IMG/VR virus record: IMGVR_UViG_3300017917_003143
Span: 190,095-254,094 of that record
Length of the DNA: 64,000 bases
From: a virus
Direction: 5' to 3' (one strand)
Part shown: piece after piece, positions 7,151 through 13,560 of the stretch
How the letters are laid out: every line of letters starts with the position of its first letter
How positions within the stretch are numbered: the stretch's first letter is position 1
Program-made: the position numbers and the translations under genes
The notes under the pieces: generated by a model
Databases searched by the model: none
Told to the model about the DNA's origin: nothing
What the model saw: the letters and a program-made list of their open reading frames with translations, nothing else

Positions 7151-7957
7151 TTAGTAAGGCCATTTATAGATATCTTGTATCTTTAATGGAACAGAGTTGA
7201 CTTTTGATTTGTTATACAGTCGGATGATCACTCGTTTGTTTGTTTCACCAAAAGAGTAAAGAGAGTCCGACAGCTCTTGTCTGACAAAATCCGGCACATT
7301 TTTTTCTGAGATTATATCTTCATAGGTAGGCCAATCATCGCCTTGTACATTGATATATTCCTCATAGGTTATGTGTCGCAACTCTTTGGGTGATGGATTT
7401 CCGTGACATTGTACATAATCGCAAGCGAATCCAAATATCTGGGCGACTTGTAATATCCATGATATGTTTGGTGTACCAATAGGAACTATGTTGCAATTTC
7501 CAAATGCACCGTTGGTATCTACGTGTACACTTTCAAAACTCCAGACCATTTCTGGATTAAGTGATTCTGGTCCGAACACTGTTTCCATCAAACAGTGACT
7601 GACATTGGGATTTAAAATTTGAGAGAAAAATTGGAAATGATTGTGCAAGTGATATAACAATCCTAACACTATCACAGTGTCGCTTTGTTTGACCAATGGT
7701 GATATCAGATCTTTGTCGGTCACATCGCCTACAACAAAATCAATGTTAGAGTGAGTGATTCTTTGTTTGGCTTGCTCTATCAGATGAGATCTGATGTCGA
7801 CTGCAAAAACATGTTTGGCACCAAGATTTAAGATATGAGAAGTAGATAGTCCGTTGTTGCAGGCTAAATCTAAGACATTTTTATTTTTGATTATATCAAG
7901 ATTTTGTCGTAGATATGTCGACATTGGAATGTTTGAAACAGATTTGATGTCTTGCAT
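7151..7957 (-). CDS. Class I SAM-dependent methyltransferase
   Basis: 268 aa on the minus strand, alone between tRNA genes. Motif I is VLDLACNNGLS, followed by FAVDIRSHLIEQA (motif II with acidic residue) and FVVGDVTD (motif III), so it should bind S-adenosylmethionine. Start taken at the ATG at 7957; the open frame continues upstream only through antisense tRNA sequence, which is not coding. The promoter at 7965-7993 (minus) puts transcription start at or next to this ATG. The substrate is unknown; its place inside the array makes tRNA one candidate, by inference only. Confidence 0.8.
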   Translation of the reverse strand: MQDIKSVSNIPMSTYLRQNLDIIKNKNVLDLACNNGLSTSHILNLGAKHVFAVDIRSHLIEQAKQRITHSNIDFVVGDVTDKDLISPLVKQSDTVIVLGLLYHLHNHFQFFSQILNPNVSHCLMETVFGPESLNPEMVWSFESVHVDTNGAFGNCNIVPIGTPNISWILQVAQIFGFACDYVQCHGNPSPKELRHITYEEYINVQGDDWPTYEDIISEKNVPDFVRQELSDSLYSFGETNKRVIIRLYNKSKVNSVPLKIQDIYKWPY

Positions 7958-7964
7958 GATAATA

Positions 7965-7993
7965 ATTATCCAACAACTGATTACTTGAACCAA
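7965..7993 (-). promoter_or_regulatory. Promoter of methyltransferase gene (minus strand)
   Basis: On the minus strand TTGGTT, 17 bases, GATAAT, then 7 bases to the ATG at 7957, with no ribosome binding site. Confidence 0.5.
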
Positions 7994-7999
7994 TTTTAT

Positions 8000-8090
8000 G
8001 CCCCTGTAGTTTAATGGTAAAACAGCGGATTTATATCCCGTAGCAACAGATAATTGGTTAATGCAGGTTCGACTCCTGCCGGGGGTACCA
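8000..8090 (+). tRNA. Unusual long tRNA, anticodon read as TAT
   Basis: Acceptor GCCCCTG/CGGGGGT, T arm GCAGG-TTCGACT-CCTGC and CCA are clear. The anticodon arm GCGGA-TTTATAT-CCCGT gives TAT (Ile AUA) with an A-C mismatch at its base. The variable region is about 20 bases, as in Leu/Ser/Tyr tRNAs, which does not fit Ile. Isotype uncertain. Confidence 0.75.
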
Positions 8091-8096
8091 GTTAAT

Positions 8097-8173
8097 GTAT
8101 CGGTAGTTCCAACTGGCAGAACGACAGTCTCCAAAACTGTATGATGGGGGTTCGAATCCCTCCCGGTACGCCA
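8097..8173 (+). tRNA. tRNA-Trp (CCA)
   Basis: Acceptor GTATCGG/CCGGTAC; anticodon arm ACAGT-CTCCAAA-ACTGT gives CCA; 3' CCA encoded. Confidence 0.94.
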
Positions 8174-8179
8174 AATAAT

Positions 8180-8257
8180 GCAACGGTGGCAGAGTGGCCC
8201 AATGCAACGGATTGCAAATCCGTAAAACCGCTGGTTCAAATCCAGCCCGTTGCTCCA
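8180..8257 (+). tRNA. tRNA-Cys (GCA)
   Basis: Acceptor GCAACGG/CCGTTGC; anticodon arm CGGATTGCAAATCCG; CCA encoded. The following 76 bases to the next tRNA hold no recognised gene. Confidence 0.95.
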
Positions 8258-8333
8258 TTTACGTGATGCTTGAACCTGGCCCTGAAAGCCAGTCTGCACT
8301 TTTGACCTATGCAGGGCCTCTCACAACATTTTA

Positions 8334-8423
8334 GGAAGTGTGGCAGAGTCCGGTTTATTGCACCTGTCTTGAAAACAGACGATCAGAAATGGTCCGTGAG
8401 TTCGAATCTCACCGCTTCCGCCA
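8334..8423 (+). tRNA. tRNA-Ser (TGA)
   Basis: Type II tRNA, acceptor GGAAGTG/CGCTTCC; anticodon loop with TTGAAAA gives TGA; CCA encoded. Confidence 0.94.
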
Positions 8424-8434
8424 AATAGAAATAC

Positions 8435-8524
8435 GGAGAGGTCCCATAATGGTATTGGAGCGGATTGCTAATCCGTCGACTTGCGAAAGCAGGTTTCTGG
8501 GTTCAAGTCCCAGTCTCTCCGCCA
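8435..8524 (+). tRNA. tRNA-Ser (GCT)
   Basis: Type II tRNA with variable-arm stem CTTGCGAAAGCAGG; acceptor GGAGAGG/TCTCTCC; anticodon GGATTGCTAATCC; CCA encoded. Confidence 0.94.
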
Positions 8525-8525
8525 T

Positions 8526-8603
8526 ACGCCTGTAGCTCAGTTGGACCAGAGTATCACGCTACGAACGTGAGGGCCGGAGGTTCGAATCCTTCCAGGCGTG
8601 CCA
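8526..8603 (+). tRNA. tRNA-Arg (ACG)
   Basis: Acceptor ACGCCTG/CAGGCGT; anticodon arm TCACG-CTACGAA-CGTGA gives ACG, normally deaminated to ICG; CCA encoded. Confidence 0.95.
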
Positions 8604-8612
8604 GAATACGAT

Positions 8613-8689
8613 GGTGTAGTTAGTGTCAGCGGTCAGCACTACGGATTGTGATCCCGTCAGCATGGGTTCGAATCCCATACTACACCCCA
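8613..8689 (+). tRNA. tRNA-His (GTG)
   Basis: Acceptor GTGTAGT/ACTACAC with the His-specific extra G at 8613 opposite discriminator C; anticodon GGATTGTGATCC; CCA encoded. Confidence 0.94.
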
Positions 8690-8697
8690 TACAATTT

Positions 8698-8774
8698 GCC
8701 CCGGTGACGGAATTGGTATACGTGTTGGTCTTAGAAACCAAATTTTAGGAGTTCGAGTCTCCTCTGGGGCACCA
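8698..8774 (+). tRNA. tRNA-Leu (TAG)
   Basis: Acceptor GCCCCGG/CTGGGGC; anticodon arm TTGGT-CTTAGAA-ACCAA; CCA encoded. The variable region is only about 5 bases, unusual for Leu. Confidence 0.9.
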
Positions 8775-8780
8775 AACATC

Positions 8781-8864
8781 GCGACTGTGGTGGAATCGGT
8801 AGACACAGCAGACTTAAAATCTGCCGCTTATAGCGTGCCGGTTCGATTCCGGCCAGTCGCACCA
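8781..8864 (+). tRNA. tRNA-Leu (TAA)
   Basis: Type II tRNA with variable-arm stem CGC/GCG; acceptor GCGACTG/CAGTCGC; anticodon GCAGACTTAAAATCTGC; CCA encoded. Confidence 0.95.
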
Positions 8865-8880
8865 TGATATAAGTATTGAT

Positions 8881-9600
8881 ATGAAAAATATTGTCATTGC
8901 TGGAGATTCTTGGGGTTGCGGCGAATGGGCTGAACAACATGATTCAAGCGACGATCAATATCTGTTACACAAAGGTGTGGCACAATATCTTTCTGACGAC
9001 GGTCATTTTGTTATAAATGTGGCCAAAGGCGGAATCTCTAATTTCCAAGCTGTAGATCGACTTGATAGACTATTGGATCAAATCTGCGATACATCGAAAA
9101 TAGATTTTATTCTATTCTTCCAGTCTGAGTGGAGCAGAGACATAGATTTTAGCCAGTTAGATAAGTCATATACAGAATTAAAATCAACTCTAATGTCGAG
9201 TGTGTATTATACACTCAGCCAGTTGGCCCAGAAGTATCAAGTCAAGATACACCTAATAGGCGGCATGGCTGATACTGTAAAATTAGAGGATTGGAACACA
9301 GAATATCCTGGTACAGAGATACTGTGCCAAAGCATGTTTAATTTTGTCAAACACAATGACAAAGATATCAATGCTCCTGTGCATGATTGTTTTTTATTAT
9401 TAGATCCTGCAAAGATACAACAACTCAAGAGCAAATCTAACATGGACTTAGAAACCATAGTCGATGACATCGACCTGGCAAATACTCGATTAAAAAATCT
9501 CCGAGACTGCACCGAGCTGTTTTGGCCCGACGGAGTACATGCCAATCGAGTAGCTCATAAAAAATTACATGAGTTAATCAACGAACAATTGATGCAGTAA
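8881..9600 (+). CDS. SGNH/GDSL-type hydrolase-like protein
   Basis: 239 aa. Block I is IAGDSWGCGEW (residues 6-16, nucleophile Ser10 in GDS), followed by a Gly/Asn block KGGISNFQ and the block V dyad in PDGVHANR near residue 217. These are the catalytic elements of SGNH esterases/acyl hydrolases. No signal peptide. Phage SGNH proteins often deacetylate glycans or decorate tails, but this one sits among tRNA genes. TATAAGTA stands just before the ATG, and no ribosome binding site is visible. A second SGNH-like gene is at 32297. Confidence 0.75.
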   Translation: MKNIVIAGDSWGCGEWAEQHDSSDDQYLLHKGVAQYLSDDGHFVINVAKGGISNFQAVDRLDRLLDQICDTSKIDFILFFQSEWSRDIDFSQLDKSYTELKSTLMSSVYYTLSQLAQKYQVKIHLIGGMADTVKLEDWNTEYPGTEILCQSMFNFVKHNDKDINAPVHDCFLLLDPAKIQQLKSKSNMDLETIVDDIDLANTRLKNLRDCTELFWPDGVHANRVAHKKLHELINEQLMQ

Positions 9601-9674
9601 TCATACAATAAGTTTCGCGAGTACATCAATGCGTCTCCTTGACAGACACGCCGCTTGAGTCTCGCACCCAATAA

Positions 9675-9753
9675 CCGAGTGTAGGAAAGTCTGGTTCAAT
9701 CCGCCTGCTTTGGGAGCAGGAGACCGAAGGTTCGAATCCTTCCACTCGGACCA
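9675..9753 (+). tRNA. tRNA-Pro (TGG)
   Basis: Acceptor CCGAGTG/CACTCGG; anticodon arm CCTGCTTTGGGAGCAGG; CCA encoded. Confidence 0.95.
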
Positions 9754-9759
9754 TTTAAT

Positions 9760-9838
9760 GCCCCCTTGGACAAATTGGTAAAGTCGTCTCTCTCAAAAGG
9801 AGAAGTTGTTCTCAGTTCGAATCTGAGAGGGGGTACCA
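9760..9838 (+). tRNA. tRNA-Leu (CAA)
   Basis: Acceptor GCCCCCT/AGGGGGT; anticodon arm TCTCT-CTCAAAA-GGAGA gives CAA; CCA encoded. Variable region about 7 bases, again short for Leu. Confidence 0.85.
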
Positions 9839-9841
9839 TAT

Positions 9842-9916
9842 GCAGGTATAATTCAGTGGTAGAATGTCTCGTTGCCAACGAGAATGTCGTCGGTTCGAAC
9901 CCGACTACCTGCTCCA
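9842..9916 (+). tRNA. tRNA-Gly (GCC)
   Basis: Acceptor GCAGGTA/TACCTGC; anticodon arm CTCGTTGCCAACGAG; CCA encoded. Confidence 0.95.
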
Positions 9917-9921
9917 CACAT

Positions 9922-9998
9922 GCATCCTTAACTCAGCTGGCCAGAGTGCCCTCCTTACAAGTGGGAAGTCGGGAGTTCGAATCTCTCAGGATGCACCA
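9922..9998 (+). tRNA. tRNA-Val (TAC)
   Basis: Acceptor GCATCCT/AGGATGC; anticodon loop CTTACAA gives TAC; CCA encoded. Confidence 0.94.
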
Positions 9999-10228
9999 AG
10001 TTTTGTTGTAGTGTTAGCAAGAGAAAGACACGCTGGCTAGGTTTCTTCGAAGGACCGAATCAGTAGAAGGTGGCGGGTTCGATGCCCGACGGATCGGAAG
10101 ATCCGGGTACATGGTGGCGTACTATCTGGTCCGGTATCCCAAGTAACGTACCGAGTCCTGCCCGGGCTAGTTAATCCAGGTGAATGGTGTCAATAACGAT
10201 GGTGACACGTCTGCAACAAATTCAATAT
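9999..10228 (+). ncRNA. Candidate structured RNA between tRNA genes
   Basis: 230 bases without an ORF. Contains CGGATC-GGAA-GATCCG (10089-10104, GNRA-type loop), GGTGTCA..TGACAC (10187-10207) and a T-arm-like CGGG-TTCGATG-CCCG (10074-10088) that is not part of a complete tRNA cloverleaf. Family not recognised. Confidence 0.5.
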
Positions 10229-10304
10229 GCCGCTTTAGCTGATGTGGTCATAGCAACGGACTGAAAATCCGTGGAACCCTGTTCGATCCGGGGAGGCGGC
10301 ACCA
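10229..10304 (+). tRNA. tRNA-Phe (GAA)
   Basis: Acceptor GCCGCTT/AGGCGGC; anticodon arm CGGACTGAAAATCCG; CCA encoded. Confidence 0.94.
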
Positions 10305-10308
10305 ACAA

Positions 10309-10382
10309 GCCCTATTCGTATAATGGTATTACGTCGGTTTTGTAATCCGAATACGGGAGTTCGATTCTCTCATGGGGCACCA
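10309..10382 (+). tRNA. tRNA-Thr (TGT)
   Basis: Acceptor GCCCTAT/ATGGGGC; anticodon loop TTTGTAA gives TGT; CCA encoded. A second Thr(TGT) gene is at 18399. Confidence 0.92.
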
Positions 10383-10418
10383 TGTTTACCGTTTTGTTGT
10401 TTTTGGACAACAAGGCAG

Positions 10419-10447
10419 TTGACGATGAAAACACTTTAGCCTACAAT
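10419..10447 (+). promoter_or_regulatory. Sigma70-type promoter of the large structured RNA
   Basis: TTGACG at 10419-10424, 17 bases, TACAAT at 10442-10447. Confidence 0.75.
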
Positions 10448-11089
10448 AGAGGCTTAGTTAGTTAAATGTTCTTTAAAAATTTAAATGTATAGTCCTTATA
10501 CACATGAGCACTAAAGGCTAAAGAGCTCGGCCCATGTTGCGGAAACAGCTTCGCCTTTTGGCGTGGTTGGTAGGTTCAATTCCTACAAAGTGTTCAGCTG
10601 TATAAGGATTCGGGGGAGTCTAATCTCCTGTAGGCGGCTTGCCGTCTACGAAGGATAAGTGCCGTGAGGTGCCCAAAGATGCGATGCCTACACAACATCG
10701 CCAGCAATGGTCCATTTAGACAAGCCTGCTCACACCCGTGAGGGTGCGTTCACTGAGAAGACCGGTGGATGTAACAGCAAAGCTGATGTAGTGGAAAGAA
10801 CGCTGATCGACAGGCCGCAAGGAACCTGGGTCGGTGGAAAGTAACAGGTGGTGCTGACTTCACTACAAAACCAATCAGTCAACTGGTATGAGAAAGGGTA
10901 GTGTGTTGGTCCGAAGGGTCGCTCCTAAGGGCTGGCATGCAGTATTAGTGGTCCGTGGGTTGCGTCGTGAGACGTGGCACATAGGTCGCAAAATACGACT
11001 GAGTAATCCGCGAGATGAAAGGTACGTGGTGTGTTGTATTCTGCATTCCAAAAGAGTGTGGAGCAACTGAGGCAGCACATCATTGTAGG

Positions 11090-11161
11090 TTCGATATAGC
11101 CTAATGGTAGGGCGATTTCCTTCTAAGAAATAGACTGTTGGTTCGACTCCAACTATCAAAC
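11090..11161 (+). tRNA. tRNA-Arg (TCT) inside the large structured RNA
   Basis: Cloverleaf with D arm GCC..GGC, anticodon arm ATTTC-CTTCTAA-GAAAT and T arm GTTGG-TTCGACT-CCAAC. Acceptor TTCGATA/TATCAAA has one C-A mismatch. No encoded CCA, unlike the other tRNA genes here. Confidence 0.8.
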
Positions 11162-11498
11162 AAAAACGCAAAGACTGCCTCGGTCACGTGTGAAAAGCAT
11201 CTAACGCTTCAGCCGTAAGGTAATGAAGTCAGACGTAGCTCGCAAGGTGAAATCTGTTTATGCTGGAAGTTTCGTAAGGTGTTAGCGCACCTGAATGGCT
11301 CGCAAGGTCAACGGAGAAGAAAGCGTAGAGTAGCATGTGATGTCAAGACTACTGCCTGTCTTTAAACGGCGATGCTGGTAGCAGACCGAGATACCGCAAG
11401 GGTTTCGGTGGATGTCAGGAGAAGGTACGCTCGCAAGGTGTACTATAATGCCTGAGGTGTTACTGGGCAAGGTGTAATCTCAGCCTTCCACAATCAAC

Positions 11499-11526
11499 AA
11501 AACCGCTCCGGCGGTTTTTTCTTTTT
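11499..11526 (+). terminator. Rho-independent terminator of the large RNA
   Basis: AAAACCGC (11499-11506), 4-base loop, GCGGTTTT (11511-11518), then TTCTTTTTC. Confidence 0.88.
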
Positions 11527-11530
11527 CTGT

Positions 11531-11604
11531 TCGGGTGTAGTGTAATGGTAACACCACAGACTTTGACTCTGTTATTCTAGGTTCGAGCCCTAGCACCCGT
11601 GCCA
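11531..11604 (+). tRNA. tRNA-Gln (TTG)
   Basis: Acceptor TCGGGTG/CACCCGT with an open first pair (U1-U72); Gln tRNAs often have a weak first pair. Anticodon arm CAGACTTTGACTCTG; CCA encoded. Confidence 0.92.
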
Positions 11605-11606
11605 TT

Positions 11607-11680
11607 GCTCCTATAGGTAAATGGTATACCGACGCCATGGTAAGGCGTAATTCTAAGTTCGATCCTTGGTGGGAGCACCA
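11607..11680 (+). tRNA. tRNA-Thr (GGT)
   Basis: Acceptor GCTCCTA/TGGGAGC; anticodon arm ACGCC-ATGGTAA-GGCGT gives GGT; CCA encoded. Confidence 0.93.
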
Positions 11681-11732
11681 GGATTTTTAAAGGAGAGACT
11701 GTCATGTCTAGTGACAAGAGTGACAAACTGTT

Positions 11733-11807
11733 GGGGGTGTGGTGAAATGGTATCACAGCAGACTTTTAATCTGCCAATTTCGGGTTCGAGTCCCGGCGCC
11801 CCTACCA
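11733..11807 (+). tRNA. tRNA-Lys (TTT)
   Basis: Acceptor GGGGGTG/CGCCCCT; anticodon arm GCAGACTTTTAATCTGC; CCA encoded. Confidence 0.95.
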
Positions 11808-11867
11808 TATAAAAACACATTACTAAGAGTCCATATTCAGAGCGTGGCATAGTGTGTTTCTATATGG
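11805..11867 (+). repeat. Inverted repeat joining two tRNA genes
   Basis: CCATATAAAAACACA (11805-11819, including the CCA of tRNA-Lys) pairs with TGTGTTTCTATATGG (11853-11867, ending in the first two bases of tRNA-Met), with one G-U. Closely resembles the inverted repeat at 6194-6257. Confidence 0.7.
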
Positions 11868-11941
11868 TAACGTAGCATAGCGGCTAATGCACCACCTTCA
11901 TACGGTGTTTATCGTGGGTTCGAGTCCCACCGTTACTACCA
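11866..11941 (+). tRNA. tRNA-Met (CAT), elongator or Ile2
   Basis: Acceptor GGTAACG/CGTTACT; anticodon loop TTCATAC gives CAT; CCA encoded. Whether C34 is modified to lysidine (Ile2) cannot be read from sequence. Confidence 0.9.
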
Positions 11942-11945
11942 ATTT

Positions 11946-12021
11946 CCGCCCGTAGTCTAATGGATAAGGCAACGGTCTTCTACACCGTCAGATGTGGGTT
12001 CGACTCCTGCCGGGCGGGCCA
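11946..12021 (+). tRNA. tRNA-Arg (TCT)
   Basis: Acceptor CCGCCCG/CGGGCGG; anticodon arm ACGGT-CTTCTAC-ACCGT; CCA encoded. Second TCT gene in the array. Confidence 0.93.
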
Positions 12022-12027
12022 AAAATA

Positions 12028-12102
12028 CGGCCCTTAGTTCAATGGATAGAATGCGATGCTTCGAACTTCGAGATGTGGGTTCGATTCCTGCAGGGCCGGC
12101 CA
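12028..12102 (+). tRNA. tRNA-Arg (TCG)
   Basis: Acceptor CGGCCCT/AGGGCCG; anticodon loop CTTCGAA gives TCG, with one T-T mismatch in the anticodon stem; CCA encoded. Confidence 0.85.
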
Positions 12103-12106
12103 AATC

Positions 12107-12180
12107 GCTCGGATAGTTAAATGGTATAACGGTCGCTTGATAAGCGATTATTCCAAGTTCAATTCTTGGTCTGAGCACCA
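12107..12180 (+). tRNA. tRNA-Ile (GAT)
   Basis: Acceptor GCTCGGA/TCTGAGC; anticodon arm TCGCTTGATAAGCGA; CCA encoded. Confidence 0.95.
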
Positions 12181-12276
12181 AAAATATTTGCCAAACTTGT
12201 CAACGAGCGTGTGGTCTACGGCGTTATATGTATAGCACATCACAAATTGTGCTGTTTCTAAACAAAGGAGAACTTT

Positions 12277-12474
12277 ATGAAACTCGTAGCTACACTAATC
12301 GCAAGTTTGTTCGCTGTATCCGCTTTCGCACAGGCACCTGCTGCCAAGAAAGAAGAAGCCAAGCCAGCCGCGGCTGCTCCAGCACCTGCTGCCAAGCCAG
12401 CAGAGAAAAAAGCTGAGCCTGCCAAAAGCGACGCTAAAAAAGACGACAAAAAAGCCGACGCTCCTAAGAAGTAA
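12277..12474 (+). CDS. Small secreted Ala/Lys/Pro-rich protein
   Basis: 65 aa after AAAGGAG. Residues 1-18 form a clear Sec signal peptide (MKLVATLIASLFAVSAFA). The mature part is only Ala, Lys, Pro, Glu and Asp in short repeats (PAAK, KKEE, KSDAKKDDKK), so it is disordered and positively charged in the periplasm. Such polypeptides resemble small host envelope proteins of betaproteobacteria; a role in envelope charge, lysis or binding of peptidoglycan is conceivable. No catalytic motif. Confidence 0.75.
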   Translation: MKLVATLIASLFAVSAFAQAPAAKKEEAKPAAAAPAPAAKPAEKKAEPAKSDAKKDDKKADAPKK

Positions 12475-12499
12475 TCCTGCTCATGTCATCGTACTCACG

Positions 12500-12676
12500 T
12501 TGGATGACAGTGAGTACGAGTTTGAAGGAGATGATTACCTACATGTAGGATATCGAAGACCTGAACTGATCCATGTTTACTTTGACGAAGATGTTGAACT
12601 AAGCGATCATGTAAAGTTTAGGTTATGGCTTGCCAGACAACTGGCGTTAAAGAAGTACAAGGAAACCTGGGGATGA
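12500..12676 (+). CDS. Small acidic protein, 58 aa
   Basis: The frame reads as real protein (DDSEYEFEGDDYLHVGYRR, then a helix FRLWLARQLALKKYK) although it has no in-frame ATG. TTG at 12500 is the likeliest start; the frame is open further upstream through the previous gene. Its stop lies inside the terminator at 12662-12691. No known family. Confidence 0.5.
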   Translation: MDDSEYEFEGDDYLHVGYRRPELIHVYFDEDVELSDHVKFRLWLARQLALKKYKETWG

Positions 12677-12691
12677 CCCGGGTTTCTTTTT
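12662..12691 (+). terminator. Rho-independent terminator
   Basis: GAAACCTGGG pairs with CCCGGGTTTC around a 5-base loop, then TTTTT; overlaps the end of the 58-residue ORF. Confidence 0.85.
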
Positions 12692-12765
12692 GGGGGATTA
12701 GTTAAATGGGATAACATCGGCTTTGCAAGCCGAGATTGAGAGTTCGATTCTCTCATCCTCCACCA
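12692..12765 (+). tRNA. tRNA-Ala (TGC)
   Basis: Acceptor GGGGGAT/ATCCTCC; anticodon arm TCGGCTTTGCAAGCCGA; CCA encoded. Confidence 0.95.
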
Positions 12766-12770
12766 AACAC

Positions 12771-12799
12771 TTGACAGTCACTAAATATTTTAGTAAAAT
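12771..12799 (+). promoter_or_regulatory. Sigma70-type promoter before micro-ORFs and tmRNA
   Basis: TTGACA at 12771-12776, 17 bases, TAAAAT at 12794-12799. No terminator is seen before 13550, so this promoter could also drive the tmRNA. Confidence 0.8.
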
Positions 12800-12820
12800 A
12801 AAGTATCCAAGGAGACTGCG

Positions 12821-12982
12821 ATGCAACAAGAAAAAACACCAGTGCCACAATATTTTTTCTCTCCCGGAGAATGGGATAGATTAGGATGCGGACCATTGCC
12901 GCCTGAGCGCAATCGTGATTTACAGAAAGCCATGGAACGCAGTGTTGAACACAAAGAAGACACAGGCAAAGGATATAACTGA
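12821..12982 (+). CDS. Small hypothetical protein, 53 aa
   Basis: ATG at 12821 follows CAAGGAG and a consensus promoter. Sequence begins MQQEKTPVPQYFFSPGEWDR, with a GCGPLPPERNR turn and a charged C-terminus; soluble, function unknown. Its TGA overlaps the start of the next micro-ORF. Confidence 0.7.
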   Translation: MQQEKTPVPQYFFSPGEWDRLGCGPLPPERNRDLQKAMERSVEHKEDTGKGYN

Positions 12983-13065
12983 TGGGATGGATAGCAGTAT
13001 TGATTATTGGTTGTTTGGTCGTTTATTTCATGGTCAAAAGCAAAGATCATGAAAACGATGAGTAA
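12982..13065 (+). CDS. 27-residue single-span membrane micro-protein
   Basis: Starts at the ATG in a 4-base overlap with the 53-residue gene. Residues 2-18 are hydrophobic (GWIAVLIIGCLVVYFMV), followed by the charged tail KSKDHENDE, so it should insert once in the inner membrane. Could modulate host membrane proteins; too short for homology. Confidence 0.6.
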   Translation: MGWIAVLIIGCLVVYFMVKSKDHENDE

Positions 13066-13209
13066 ATAAGATTACTATGCGAGAGTATGCACCCAGCGGC
13101 GCTCCTGGATCTGCTGGCAATGTTGATGTGGTGAGAGGCCACAGGTCGCGCGAAGACCGTACATGTCTCGATAGTTTCGTGAACTGCCTACAACGCCCAA
13201 GACAGTAGG

Positions 13210-13301
13210 AGTTAGCCGAAAGGCCATGCGGGCATTATTGTTGTAATCCCTTCAAAACGAAGGCATGTTGGACGTGGGTTCGATTCCCACCAGGTCCACC
13301 A
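13210..13301 (+). ncRNA. ssrA: tmRNA acceptor piece (permuted ssrA)
   Basis: Ends in GGACG-TGGG-TTCGATT-CCCA-CAGGTCC-A-CCA, the T arm, 3' acceptor strand and CCA of a tmRNA. The strand CAGGTCC (13291-13297) pairs with GGGCCTG (13393-13399), which lies downstream, so the gene is circularly permuted. The 5' boundary of this piece is not visible and may lie up to 100 bases upstream of 13210. Confidence 0.85.
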
Positions 13302-13316
13302 AAAGAGGATTAAAGT

Positions 13317-13391
13317 ATGGATGACGATTTGGCAAGATTTGCGATGGGTATGGTAGCTGTGATCGTCATTGGAGCCATAGTCCTTTTCTGA
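13317..13391 (+). CDS. 24-residue membrane micro-protein in tmRNA intervening segment
   Basis: ATG at 13317 preceded by AGAGGA; 24 residues with acidic start MDDD and hydrophobic stretch FAMGMVAVIVIGAIVLF. It exactly fills the segment between the two tmRNA pieces, with its stop 2 bases before the tmRNA 5' end. It resembles the membrane micro-protein at 12982 in general design only. Confidence 0.5.
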   Translation: MDDDLARFAMGMVAVIVIGAIVLF

Positions 13392-13392
13392 T

Positions 13393-13560
13393 GGGCCTGA
13401 CCAGGTTTCGACAGCGTGAGATAGTGGAGACGGCAACACGGCAAAGCAGAAGCCGTAGGATTGGGGATTCCCGGTCGTAGAAGCAAAAAAAAGTAAACGC
13501 AAATGATGAGGTTTACGCTTTAGCCGCTTGATCGGTTAAATGAGGATTCCCAGGTGTTCC
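13393..13560 (+). ncRNA. ssrA: tmRNA coding piece, tag ANDEVYALAA
   Basis: Begins GGGCCTG-ACC-AGGTTTCGACAG, matching the conserved tmRNA 5' end (GGNTTCGACNG). A pseudoknot-like CGGC..GCCG segment follows. Resume codon GCA is at 13499 and the frame reads ANDEVYALAA, then TGA at 13529-13531. Together with the upstream acceptor piece it forms a two-piece tmRNA that rescues stalled ribosomes and tags products for proteolysis. The exact 3' end of this piece is uncertain. Confidence 0.9.

Larger units (their letters stand above)
10455..11526 (+). ncRNA. Giant structured non-coding RNA with embedded tRNA, GOLLD-like
   Basis: About 1.07 kb from a sigma70 promoter to a rho-independent terminator, with no credible protein. 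At the 5' end a tRNA-like domain pairs GAGCACT (10506-10512) with AGTGTTC (10589-10595), carries a T arm GTAGG-TTCAATT-CCTAC, and is enclosed by a 10-bp outer stem (10493-10502 with 10599-10608). The middle and 3' parts are a chain of short stems, many capped by CGCAAG, CCGCAAGG or CGTAAGG loops, e.g. CACCC-gtga-GGGTG near 10733. A tRNA-Arg is embedded at 11090. Size, phage setting, neighbouring tRNAs, an internal tRNA and a lake-like host all fit the known GOLLD class. A covariance-model search would settle it. Confidence 0.7.

Noticed and set aside
7958-8299. N-terminal extension of the minus-strand methyltransferase frame
   Set aside because: It runs antisense through three tRNA genes and reads tRNA complements; the real start is at 7957.
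10074-10088. T-arm-like CGGGTTCGATGCCCG as a tRNA
   Set aside because: No matching acceptor or anticodon arm around it.
10875-11171. Open frame of 98 codons antisense to the large RNA
   Set aside because: Overlaps the embedded tRNA-Arg and the structured RNA; no ribosome binding site.
10419-11526. Group I or II intron, or RNase P RNA, as explanation for the large RNA
   Set aside because: I saw no splice-site context, no intron-encoded protein and no recognisable RNase P core; the GOLLD-like reading fits better.
11704-11745. 13-codon frame after AAAGGAG before tRNA-Lys
   Set aside because: Too short and runs into the tRNA gene; kept only as a note.
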